NCBI GenBank assembly: GCA_016271365.2
Contig: CM028129.1
Span: 842,784,001 to 842,848,000, forward strand
DNA from: Neoceratodus forsteri
Lineage: Eukaryota; Chordata; Ceratodontiformes; Ceratodontidae
Direction: 5' to 3'
Length of the DNA: 64,000 nt
A model generated the notes under the pieces. The model saw only the letters and a program-made list of their open reading frames with translations. It made no database searches and was not told the DNA's origin. The position numbers and the translations under genes are program-made. Position 1 is the stretch's first letter. Each line of letters begins with the position of its first letter. Shown one piece after another: positions 44,951 to 56,029 of this stretch.

Positions 44951-47507
44951 GGCTGGCTGATGTATTCATATCTATGGTTCAATGTAGCACACCTGTTTTT
45001 TGTATGATCCTGACACCTTAACCTCAAAAGCACAAAAACAGTAGCGCACAAGAATTAATACTGAAGGCAAGAAACCAAACACATTTTTGTGCAGTACTTG
45101 TATTTGTAAATTTTAGCATTGATAAATATTTTAGACTCTTGCCTTCTATATGAATCCTTGTGCTCTGCTTTTTTGTGCTTTTTGAACTTGGTCTGCTGTT
45201 CCTGACAGGAGCCAGGTGTGTACTGTGGATTGCAATGTGGGAACACTTTGGAATACTGCGAAAGTGTGCAATGACTACTGTGCTGTGCTGTGTTCCCTTT
45301 GTACTCTGTCAGATGAATCGGGAGCTAAAGGGCAGGAAATGAATGGTGAGCAGTATACAGAGGAAAAATGTGCTGTAGAAACCTTCAAAGTCTGTTGTAA
45401 AAGCCTTGTGTTCCTGTGACAGTTTGCCACCCCCATCTCCTGGTGTGCTCATCTGATAAAAGGCACACAGCTACACCAAACTTAATATCAATCCCCAAAA
45501 CTGTAGCACTTGGCATTCTCATTTCAAAAGGGCAGCACTGTGGGTGTGGGAAATCTGAAGTGGGACCAAAGAACACAAGGTAGTCTCTTTATGAAGGCTG
45601 TTAGTCTACTGAGGACCTATTGGTGTTTTTTATTATTTAGAATGTTTTGCCCTTTAAATTTTAAAACTATTCCCTAAAGTGGTTCTTGGTTTTGTAGTGG
45701 TATAGTGTCTGGTTAGTATTGTATAGTATTTATAGTTGGAAGTGTATTAATAAATTAAAACCATCCAACCGAAACACAGTAACATAATTTACCTTGTCAT
45801 TTGAAAGGTGGATTGGCAGTGTGGGCAAATTGTTTCACTCAGCTCGTTCACAGTCACACTTTGTAAAAATGTAATTTTAAGTCACATTTACAACACTCAT
45901 TTTTATGTTGAGGCTTGCACAAAGTGAACATATTGTTATGATAGTGGATTTGAGAGGTGTGTCACTATCCTTCCAAAGCATGGCAGTCTGCAATGGGCGC
46001 GACAGTGCCAGATCAGTCATCAGCCTGGCTGATAACACTCTTCTGGGCTTGCTGGGTGAAAATTTCATACAGTTCAATGAAAAGAGCTGCTTGAGCCACA
46101 GGGCAGCTCCTTCCTTTGAGCTGCATGATGCTGCCCAGTAAGCAAAGCTGATCGGCATCATGATTGGCCTACTGTTGCCCCCCCATGGTAAAAACTGATA
46201 GGGTCTCTGTAAAAGTAACAAAAATGCATGCTTTTTATTTTCATTGTTTATTAATGTACATATGATTGCTAGACTTAAGGACTGATTTATGCATACGTAG
46301 AGCTTTAACGTCATATGCTGTTGAGAGATGTGAAGTAGGGCTGCCACAGTCATTCAAATTCACTGCATGTACAGTATAATGTAAAAAGAGTAAATTGACA
46401 CTATTTTCATGACTTAAACTGGATGTTTTTTAACATTTATTTTCAGTTAATGTACTGCTGGACTTTGCTTGTGTAAGGCAGTTGTAGTCTGGATGCACAC
46501 TACACCTCAGGCTGGAAAATTTAGAAAATGGAGTGAGAGCAAACAGTATCATGTTGCCTGGACTGCCTCAGATCGATGTCAGAAGAGGATGATTTAATGT
46601 CATTCCTCTGCACCTTTTTAATGAACTTGCCTTAACTTGCATCACCCCATTGCTAAACAAAAGCATACTGGATAATTCTGCGAAGGTACCTAGCCATCCA
46701 AAAAATACTCCAACCTCTCTAATAATTATGGCCAGCCCGGTGAAGGAGTGCTTGCTGCAGGCAGATAAACAGAAAGGCAAGCTCATCACTGGAGAAGACA
46801 CATGGGGCATTTCTGTTCCAAGACTTGTGTTTAGTTACTCAGCAATGTAGAAAGCCCTTTGATAAAGTGTGAATGAGCCTGAGGGAGCTGTGTGTAACCA
46901 ATATGCTTCAATTACTGGCAAAACTCAGCATCATATATGCAGGGAAGGTTGTCCTTTTTGGTGAGTCATGTGAGGTAGGGACATTTGTCAAGAAACTCGA
47001 GAGTTTGAGATCCGCATTTTCAGTTGTAACTCAGATTCAGATACATGAATGTGAACTTTTGTGTGCACTCTTAAACATTTAATATGTGTGGCTCACAATA
47101 TGAATCATAGCTCTGTTGTTAGCAGCTTAAATGGAGCATGTTCATAGTCACCAGTGTTTAAAGCATCTTGACTGAGAAATGCAGAAACATAATTAACTGT
47201 TTCTTGCAGATTATTTGAATGTTAGTAATTTTAGTCAAAATGGTGTTTTCTCACCTGCAAAATATGCTGAAGGGGAAAGAGGGGTTGTAGCTTCCTTCCT
47301 AATGCAGCAGTCCCCCCAACATGAAACAGACTTTGATTATAATATTTTGTTGAGACTTTGAATGACTTGCAATTACTGCATGTATTAGTATGTTAAATTC
47401 CATATAATTGATAAACAAACAATGTTCTGGATCTGAAAGATTACAGTAAGGACTCCGTTTGACTGCACAATCTGCTACCTCATACTGTAATTTATTTAGT
47501 TTTTTAT
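44951..47507. other. No recognisable feature
   Basis: Only short frames are present. Candidates at 45905-46141 (plus) and 46353-45877 (minus) overlap each other and match no family I know. No repeats with clear edges are seen. Confidence 0.4.
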
Positions 47508-47691
47508 TTATTTTTTGTTGACCGGGTAAGTGCACTAGACAAATTCTGCTTATTTTCAGGCATGACCCGGGGAAGGGGGATAGAGATGAATGCCAGCTGA
47601 CCTTACTCCAGGTTAAGCTGTTAGTGGTATTTTTAGTGAATGGGGGGGAAATTTGACCAGGGCACCGGGGAAATTCCCCTACTCTGCTTCC
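47508..47691 (-). mobile_element. V-SINE-like SINE, 3' half
   Basis: On the minus strand this matches the last ~185 bases of the SINE at 2500-2940: GGGGAATTTCCCC, then ACTAAAAATACCACTAACAGC, GGGTCATGCCTGAAAATAAG and GTGCACTTACCCGGTCAAC before an A-rich tail. Its other half lies at 53925-54160 beyond the LINE. Confidence 0.8.
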
Positions 47692-47728
47692 TGTGAGCAG
47701 GGGGGACCCATTTGCTGGTGACTCCAAG

Positions 47729-50260
47729 ATGGCTGCTGTTCCAGATCCTGGTGGAGGTGGTGGAAATGCTGCTCTTTGTCCCCAGGTTCCAGCTCCTGCT
47801 TTTCAGCCTACTTCTTCTGCTATGGATTTGTCTGTTTCACGTGTGGGTGGACGGCCGTCTCTGTGTGAGATGTCCACTCTGGGAGAGTTGTCGGAGGAGG
47901 TGGATGCGTGTCTAGTAGTGGGGAAGGCCTCACTACTAGCAGAGGATGTTTTTTCTGATGCCATGTTGAAGATGCCGGTTGGTTAAGGAGACAAAGTTTT
48001 TCATGAAGCACCGGAGCTGTTGGTACCAGAGAGGTCTACAACGGAGTTATTAAGAACTGCAAGAAATTCTAATTTACGGAGTGAAGGCAAAGAAACCATG
48101 GTGGAAATTTCATATATTGAGCTGCTTGTTTTGCAAAGCTCTACGTCACACGCTATCTCATCTGAGCAGTCTGACAAGCTGCCAGCGAATATTGACAGCA
48201 AGAATGAGGAAGTTATCGGTCAGCTCCCTTTAAAGAAGATGGGTGAGTGCATTACTGTTTCTTCCAAGGCTTGGAAAACTGAAATGAGTGTGCCGGCTGG
48301 CAGGTTAATCGCTGAGAATAGTGAGTGCCGAAAGCCGGGCACATCTCTTGAGACTGCCATTGTCGGTGAGCCAGTTTCGGCTCTTTCTGAACTTTTCAAA
48401 CGGCCTACTGCGGCTTCGGTGCTGCAACATGCGGATTCAAAGTTTCAAACTGCTATAACTTTGTCAAAGGAATCGGGTTTTGTGTTCCATCCTCAGTCGC
48501 CTCCTGGCACTGCACAGACTGAGGCCCATCTTATATCATATCAAACAAAGCTTAATGATCAACAAGGAGTGACTGAATTTAGTTTTTCTCCGCTGGTTAC
48601 CCCTAAACACAATACACCTTTACTACAAGGGTCTACAGCTGTTGCACAGGAGTTTTCCCATTCTAAAAAATGTGCGGCTAATTCAGAATCTGTCCAAATA
48701 CATCAAAGAAATGGGGTTTCTAGTATACATGATGCTTCCTGGTCTCCTCAGAAAGCATTACAGGGAGCTGGATGGGAGAAGGGCCCATCAGGGATTTGGA
48801 CCCCGGATTCAGCCTGGGATCCTTCACTTAATCTTCAGACTCCTGAGTGGTGGCCAAAGACTAATTTACAGAGTATCTCTTCTACTTTTCCTGCTACAGC
48901 TATGCCGGTACAAACATCTGTACCTAATCTACAACCTTTTCCAAAGGTGGACTTGGCTTCAGGATCACAGGCTTCAGCGCAAAAAGAGAGTGTGGGGGCT
49001 TTGGAGCCTATAACTAAACCTCTCTTATCTGAACTTTTTTCAAAATCAAGAAGGGAAGCTGCACCTCGTCGGAACGCAGTGCGAATACACTACAAAGGTG
49101 GCCTGGATGTCAGGCCCGATAGACATTATGTGGGGAAATATTTAATTAAGGATTCATTGAAATTTTTACCAAGAGATGTTTTTGCATTTATAAATATTTC
49201 CGTGGAAGATAATTTTGACATTAGTTTTCGTTCAGCTTATAATTTAGAACTTTTCTGGGAACATTATGGGCTAGTTAAATTTTCCCCTATATAGACCCCC
49301 TTCTTGGTAATTCTACTTTCTAAGCCTTTAATCAAAAATGTCACAGTGATGTTTAGGAATGAGGGGGTCCATGTGGAAGATATTACTTATTGGCTTTCCC
49401 AAAAATGTGGTATACTAAGTGATCCAGACCCTATTTTGGACTCTGAGCAGTTTTGGACCGGTGGGTGGAAATATAGGGTGAAGCTTAGACAAACGGATTC
49501 CGGAATTGAGCATATTCCAAATGCCTTTTTGTTGGGGAGAGATCGAGGGGTATGTTTTTACAGTGGGCAACCCAGGGCATGCTATAAGTGTGGAGCTAAA
49601 TCTCATCTTTCTAGTGTGTGTGACCAGCCCAGATGTGATAATTGTGGGGAAGTGGGTCATATCACTATGCAGTCTGTGAACCACCCGAAGTGTGACTTAT
49701 GTGAGGATTTTGGCCATGCTTTTAAAGATTGCCCTTGGGACGCTAAAAATAAGGCCTCTTGTGGTAGCACAGACTTAATCATTCAGCAGGCCCAGGATGC
49801 AGTTTCCAAAAAAGTGGAGACTAAGGAAATGGCTCCTCCTCTTCAGCAGGAATCCTTAGATTTGGTTTCCCAGTTCAAGGCCCCTTTGCCCCCTCCTCCT
49901 CCTACTTCACCTTCCCCTTCTGTAGTTCCAGCTAGTATTGTCAAAATTGAAGCAGAAGTGGTAAATCTTCTAGATCCTGTTTGTTACACTGATACTACAG
50001 AACCAGAACAACCTACTAGGGACAGTGTAGGATTATCTTCCCTTCCTCCACGTCGGTCAAATAGACATGTGAAGGCTGGGGTTGTTTCTAAAAATGAATC
50101 TTTTGAATCTCCAAATTCTTATGCTGCTTTGTTTACCTCTTGGGGGGATTCAGAGATGGATGTTGGAGACTTGGACTCCCAAAAATCCTTTCAAGGTGGT
50201 ATGAGTGCCCTTATAGAAGATTATAAGGAGAAAAAAAAAGAAAAGGAGGAAAAAATAGGT
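47729..50260 (+). pseudogene. Tx1-type LINE ORF1, CCHC zinc-knuckle protein
   Basis: ATG 47729 (AAGATGG) opens a frame that continues past TAA 47984 and TAG 49292 to at least 50260. The N-terminal half is low in known motifs. The RRNAVRIHYKGG block at ~49067 and the ELFWEHYGLV segment begin the conserved half. Knuckles CYKCGAKSHLSSVC and CDLCEDFGHAFKDC are intact; the middle one (CDNCGEVGHITMQS) has lost its last cysteine. A proline-rich tail follows near 49870-49930. The protein would bind the LINE RNA. I chose 47729 because of context and position. Confidence 0.75.
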
Positions 50261-51394
50261 TGTGTTTCCTTTGTTTTTTTTTTTTATTTTCATGGCAGGT
50301 TTATTTGGGGCTTTCTTAATACACACAGTCTGCTTAACTTTGCTAAAAGACGAGCTGTTTTTCAGCTCCTTAGAGACCAATCTTTGGGAATATGTTTTCT
50401 CCAAGAAACCTGGATGTTTGCTCAAGAACAAATTTTTTCCTTCAAAAGGGACTGGCCTTGGGGGCCTTCTTTTTGGTCCTTTGGAAGGGACAGAGCAGAT
50501 GGGATAGGTATTTTGTTTAATTCTTTTCATTTTGTGTTACTCAAACTAATTGAATTGATTCCGGGGAGAATTTTAATTATTGATGGTCTATGGCACTCTA
50601 GAGCTTGTAGATTTATTAATATTTATAATCCCCAGACAAAGGCTCTTCGAACTGAGTACATGAAACTAATTCAACCCTTTTTGATTTCTTCCCTTACTAT
50701 TTTTTGGGGAGGCGATTTTAATTGTACTCTCTCTATCAAAGGTGGGGTAAACAAAAAAATCTATTGTGACTCAAACTGTTTAGCATCAATTATCAAGACA
50801 GGAGATTTGGTTAATTGTAACTCCTCGGTAAAACTAGATTCTAATTTTACTTTTTTTAAGGGAAAAGTTGGTTCTACGATCAATTATCTATTCCTTTCAA
50901 AAAATACAGAAATAGGAAATTTTAATATAGTCCCTGTGGAATTCTCAGATCTCCTCTTAGTGTTGGTTGAAGTGGGCACGTTCCCCTCTGTTGGGAGGAA
51001 ATCTTCAAGATGGAAACTAAATACCTCCATCTTGAAAGAAGCTGTGGTAATAAACTTAATTTCCCTTATATTGAGGGCCAGGCTATCAATAGCATTTTTG
51101 TATTCTGATTTAGGTATTTGGTGGTTGGAAACGAAGCAAGATTGTTGTTCTTGGTTTCAAAAATATGGTAAAAGAAAACGGAATTCTGATTTTCTTTCAT
51201 ATTTAAAGTTAAGGTCTCAATTGCAATACCTGATTACCCTAGCCAATACATCTAAGTATGATTTTTCGGATCAAATTCAACACATTAAAGATCAAATGAA
51301 ACTATATCAATATAATAGATCTCAAACTTTGCAAGCGGTCCTTACTAATCACTCTTCTAAAACAGTTTTTGGGGATCCCTTTGCATTATGTTAA
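50261..51394 (+). pseudogene. Tx1-type LINE AP-like endonuclease (ORF2 N-terminus)
   Basis: In the same frame as ORF1 without an intervening stop, LNTHSLLNFAKRRAVFQLLRDQ is followed by GICFLQETW (metal-binding E), FWSFGRDRADGIGILF, RFINIYNPQ and WGGDFNCTLS (GDFN). A FKGKVGSTINYLFLS block gives the S-x-INYLF segment; the later SDH-type motif is degraded (FSDLLLVLVEV). TAA 51392 ends the frame. It would nick the target. Confidence 0.75.
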
Positions 51395-51427
51395 AAACTA
51401 AAGGATTCTACAGCTTCTGAATATCTC

Positions 51428-52614
51428 ATGTGCAAACAGATTAAGGTGGAGGATGCAGGGGGTATTAATTCTATTATTAAAGATTATTTTGATAGTTTAA
51501 AACCAATTTCGGAACCTTCTGTTTTTGAGATTGCACATTATTTAGGGGTGCTTCCTGACCTTTTAGAAGCCCAGAGAGGGATACATTGGAAGTTCCTTTC
51601 TCCTGCCTTGAAATTCAAAGGGTTATTAAAAAATTAAAAGATAATGTAACGCCAGGTTTAGATGGCCTTCCGAATTCTTTTTATAAATCTTTTCAAACAG
51701 ACATCACGGCTTGTCTACTTTTAGTTTTTCAATTTTTTGTCTCTAAAGTTCAGTTCCCAGATTTTTTTACAGAAGGACTATTGATTTATATATTTAAATC
51801 AGGGGATAAAGGAGACCTTAGGAATTGGAGGCCCATTACTATTTTAAACACTGATTATAAAATCTTTGCCTCATTGTTGAACAATAGGTTACGATTGTTG
51901 GCTGGTAAAGTTATTTCTCCATTTCAATATTGTGGAGTCCCAGATAGGAATATCCAGTCACCTTTAATAATCATTAGAGAGGTAATAGAATATTTATCTT
52001 TAGAAGGGAAAGCTGGTTTTGTTATCAATTGATTTGGAGAAAGCTTTTGATAGGGTTAACCAGGGATTTTATTTTGGGTCCTGAATTTCTTGGGATCGAT
52101 TTCATTCGTTGGGATGATTCGGCTTTATATAAATCATCTAAAGTCTATCCAGTGGTTAAGGAGCATATAACAAAGGGAATAGAAATAAATACTGGAAGTA
52201 GTCAAGGGTGCTCTTTGAGCCCCTTGCTATATGTTTTTTCATTAGAGCCTTTGTTATGTGCTTTAACTAACCCTCCCCGCTGGAAAGGGGTACATAAACC
52301 TTTATCAAATGGTCAATTATTGGTACAGGCTTTTGCTGATAATGTTTGCCTTTTATTTTAATTCTCGGGAGCAGATAGTGGAATTTTTTACAGAATTTTC
52401 TCTTTTCTCTTCTTTGTCAAATGCTAAGCTTAATCACACAAAATCCAAAGGTCTTCTGATAGGGAGTGTAATTCATTTTCCTATTTTAGTTAATAATATT
52501 TGTTTCTCTATCGAACCTATAACTATTTTGGGTGTTCTTTTTGGGCCACAAAATTTGCCAGTAGATAACTGGGATTTAGTTTGTAAAAAGGTCGAAGGGA
52601 AAATTGCTAGGTAG
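51428..52614 (+). pseudogene. Tx1-type LINE reverse transcriptase
   Basis: After the stop the same frame reaches 51637, and RT proper is in shifted frames: 51586-52032 (VTPGLDGLPNSFYKSF, LIYIFKSGDKGDLRNWRPITILNTDYKIF) and 52029-52361 (TGSSQGCSLSPLLYVFSLEPLLCAL and AFADNVCLLF). The first catalytic aspartate lies in LEKAFDR around 52031. The FADD box is mutated to FADN. Two or more frameshifts are required to read through, so this copy is inactive. Confidence 0.8.
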
Positions 52615-53143
52615 AAGCAGTTTAAATTTTCCAAACTCAAAAGAATACAGGTTCTAAAACAATTTATTTTATCCTGTTTACAATATATTGCCAAAATCTT
52701 TCTGGTACCTACTCAATATGAAGCCAGAATATATAGTTGTTGTTTTCAACTTCTGTGGGGGAATAGACTGAATCCAGTGAAAAGATGTTGTACATATTTG
52801 GCTAAGGACAAAGGGGGTTTGGGTATGGTGGACCCAGTTATTTTTTGTCATGTATTGTTTATTTCACTTAATTTAAGGAAATGTTTTTTATTTTCAGTTA
52901 GTCGAGATAGGTTTTGGATTAGGCAGTCTCTAGAGCGATATCTACAGGCCTGGATAACTTATGCTCCTAAAATTCATCCACATCTTCATTTCCCAGCATA
53001 TTTCTGACCTTCCACCCAAAAGCTGTATAAATGACAGGTGTTAAAAGAACAAATTTCTTCTTCCAATATGAAAGATCTTTATAGGATGATAATGGCTAGA
53101 GTCTATCCTACTGACCCATGTTTTAAAAATTGCCCCTCTGCAG

Positions 53144-53677
53144 GTGTTAAAAAATATTTTAGAACAATTAAATAACCCCAGACTCCCTATACAGATGTGG
53201 GAAACCCAGTGGCTCATCATGTATGGTCATTTAAATGTGAGGGGCATGGCTAAGTATAAGGCTAGGGAAGAGAGGAATTGTCCTTTTCCTGATTGTATAA
53301 ACCAAGAGGAAACTATGGAGCATTTTTTCTTGTATTGTTCTTTTTCTAATTCAATATGGAAATATGCTGCTAATAGATGGAATATGCTTTGGTTGTCTCT
53401 TATTAATTATGAGACTTTAATTATTGGAATAGTGCCACCCTGCCTACAGATATATGATAAACACACATTATTATTATTTTTTGCATGTTTAAGATTTTGT
53501 TTATGGCAATTACAATGTCAATGGGTAATTTATCAGAAATTGAGTATAGTAGAAGGGTTTTGTTGTTATGTTACGAATGAATTGTTGAAAGTTTATTTGA
53601 AAGATAAACAAATGTATAACGTTGATAAAGTAAATTTTTGGTGGAGGGGTTTTTCTTACATTATTAAATATAAATAA
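53144..53677 (+). pseudogene. Tx1-type LINE ORF2 C-terminal domain
   Basis: The 177-codon frame has CPFPDCINQEETMEHFFLYC (about 53279-53338), a C-C-H-C motif found at the end of L1-clade ORF2 proteins. The N-terminal part (MWETQWLIMYGHLNVRGMAKY) is the region before it. The preceding stretch 52615-53143 is covered by short frames (WGNRLNPVKRCCTYLAKDKGGLGMVDP near 52757-52840, part of the thumb). It ends at 53677 without further stop. Confidence 0.7.
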
Positions 53678-53924
53678 CTTGGATAGTTAACCTTCCTCCC
53701 TAACCCCTCCCCCTTATTTTGGTGTTTTTTTTTTTAGGCAGTATTACTGTTTGGTAATTATGAATTTTTTCCTTTTAATTTATGTCCTTTCTAATGTTTT
53801 TTTTTCCCTCTACCTTTTCAGTTTCATTGTAGTTTATTATGAGGATCAAGTATCATCTTTATTGTTTCATGTGATTTCCTGTATGTATTATTATAAATAA
53901 AAACACCCCTATTTTTTTTTAGAA

Positions 53925-54160
53925 GCGCCATAGAATCTTTAACAACCACCTGAACTACCAACAGAACAGGCAGATGGGACCTCGGTTTAGCATCTCATCT
54001 GAAAGACAGAACCTCAGGAGTGCAGCACCCCCCTCATGCAGCACTACAATGTCAGTATTGGGATTTAACCCAAGTGCCTGGTGTGGGGATAGAACCCACA
54101 GCTTTCTGATCTCCTGGCCTCAGAGGTGAGTGTACTACCTGCTGAGCCACTGACACTGGT
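53925..54160 (-). mobile_element. V-SINE-like SINE, 5' half
   Basis: On the minus strand it starts near 54160 with CCAGTGTCAGTGGCTCAGCAGG (box A), then the box B-like GGGTTCTATCCCC and the GAGATGCTAAACCGAGGTCC segment, and stops at TATGGCGCTTCT where the LINE tail begins. It joins up with 47508-47691. Confidence 0.8.
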
Positions 54161-54325
54161 TTTAAATATATTAAATATATTAAACAATTAAATATATAAA
54201 GGGTTCAGGCATCATTTGATCTATACCCTCCCACACACCCAAACTTTCACCCCTCTGATTTGCATTACAACTGATTATAGTAAAGACCCCAACACAGAAT
54301 CAGATACATTTTATAGAGAATAATG

Positions 54326-54469
54326 GATGGGTAGGTGGTTATAAGGAGGATTTAACCCCTCTGAAGGGTGGGATGCCACATAAACCCCGAGAGTGAAGCT
54401 CGAGGGGTTTGTTGAAGCATCCCACCCCGAGGGTGTGTGTAAAATCTGAGTTTTACACACCAACCCATC
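54326..54469. mobile_element. 144-bp fold-back element b
   Basis: Outer arms GATGGGT (54326-54332) and ACCCATC (54463-54469) pair. Inner arms GGGTGGGATG and CATCCCACCC pair, and the centre has TAAACCCCGAG and CTCGAGGGGTTT. There is no coding capacity. Confidence 0.6.
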
Positions 54470-55650
54470 TTTTATGTTGTATAATTGCTGGGGATCATTT
54501 TTTCACCACAGCAATTACACAAAATAAATGTGTCTGTGATCAGAGCTGAGCTGCACACTGTTAGAATTTCAGCATGGTCTGAGATGGCTTGGCTCCTTTT
54601 GTAAAACCATTTCAGATTGTTTTTTTTTTTTTACATTTTCCAATGAAAATCCTGCTTTGTGGTCAGTTATATATATTTTTTTAAGAAAAGAACTTACGGC
54701 CGAGTCCTACATAGTGTTGAGGAGTGGGACCGCAGTGAACAGCAGAGCAGAGAAGCGGAAGTTCATTAGTGCGCGGTAGATCATGAAAGTAAAGTTTATT
54801 TCTTCTTCTTTTTTTAGAAGCAGCATTCTTTATAACTGTGGAAATTAGGTTTTTTTTTTTTAGGGCACATGCCAACTCCAAGTTTTGGTCCTGTGTCAGG
54901 AGTCGCAGTCGCAGAGAGAAAGGGAAGAGATGGAACTGGCGCATGCCCAGTACAAGGGAAACCGAGCGCATGAATGTCGTTATAACCAGCTGGTTATAAT
55001 GACAGAATTATAACCAGTTTCCCTATGGAAAAAAATGTTGACCAGTTATTATTATATTATAATTACTGGTGACCCAATTTATCAACCTGATTACAGGTAT
55101 TCTCAAGCACCGTAATAACCTGAAAATGGGTTATTGCGGCATTTTGCTTTAAAAATCCTTTCAGTTCCCCAGCGTTTGGTGTCACTCAGTGCTAGCACAC
55201 CACCTTATTGACTCTTACTTGGTCTGTGGGTGGGGCGCACAACACGAGCAACATGGTGGCTCCATTTTCCCGGTACCGGAGCACCTGCGCTGACTGTCTG
55301 GCTACAAATCCACACAAAATTAAAGTATTTAGTTTTTTAACTATTTATGTAGTTGATTCTGCTTTAGAACAAACAAATAAATATCTGGTTGATCCTGCAG
55401 TACTCACGCCAGGGACTCGGGCGCTGCTCGGGGCTTTGGCGACGGCACTCAATTAGTCAGATTGGAAACCGAACACAGCTGACTGACTAACTACTCTTGC
55501 GGTGCTAAATTAAAATGCACCATCAAGTATAAGCAAGCATTTGTCAATGCCAAATGTTGTCTCGCTGGCATTGGCATTGGTAGTGCCAGAGTTAGAGATG
55601 CATATTAGGAATGGTAGTGAAGTATTAAAATTATGCCCACCCCACCCCTA
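54470..55650. other. No recognisable feature
   Basis: Short shadow frames only. Poly-T tracts near 54620 and 54855 could be retroposon tails, but no body is recognisable. Confidence 0.35.
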
Positions 55651-55654
55651 CCCT

Positions 55655-55985
55655 GTAGAGACTAACAGGCATTGAGGTGTGCCTTTGGGTCATCAGCTAT
55701 AACGCTCATGCCATTTCACCTCACCCTACCCTGTAGACACTGACAAGTGTCATGGTGTGCTTTGGGGTCTTTGGACGTTATACTTACCCCATTCCATAAG
55801 GAAATACACTGAGGTGGGTGCAGTATAGGAGAATGGGGTGAACTTTGTGGCCGAACAGTGCAAGGTACACCACAATGCCTGTCACTGGCTGCAGTGTGGG
55901 GTTGGGGGTGGAATGGCATGAGCATTACAGACGATGATCCCAAGTCACACCCCTGATGCCTGTCAGTCTCTACAGGGTGGTGTGC
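55655..55985. repeat. Inverted-repeat block
   Basis: ACCCTGTAGAGACT..AGGCATT..GGTGTG near 55650-55685 recurs in similar form near 55728-55765. Its reverse complement (CACACCCCTGATGCC..GTCTCTACAGGGTGG) lies near 55940-55980. The segment GCTCATGCCATT near 55706 pairs with AATGGCATGAGC near 55913. A fold-back of about 330 bp; family unknown. Confidence 0.55.
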
Positions 55986-56029
55986 TTCAATTGGAAACCC
56001 TAACACCATAGGTGTGTGTTGGTATTTTC

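Larger units (their letters stand above)
47692..53924 (+). mobile_element. Tx1-type L1 LINE, near full length
   Basis: The element comprises a short 5' leader, ORF1 with zinc knuckles, an AP-like endonuclease, RT, a C-terminal cysteine/histidine motif and a 3' region ending TAAATAAAAACACCCC and a T-run-containing tail. It is inserted into a minus-strand V-SINE-like element. Domain wording fits the Tx1 group of the L1 clade known from frogs and fish. Few stops are present for its length. Confidence 0.8.

Noticed and set aside
45877..46353. 158-codon minus frame overlapping a 78-codon plus frame, considered as a host exon
   Set aside because: No family is recognised, both strands are open over the same bases, and no splice sites or conserved motifs stand out.
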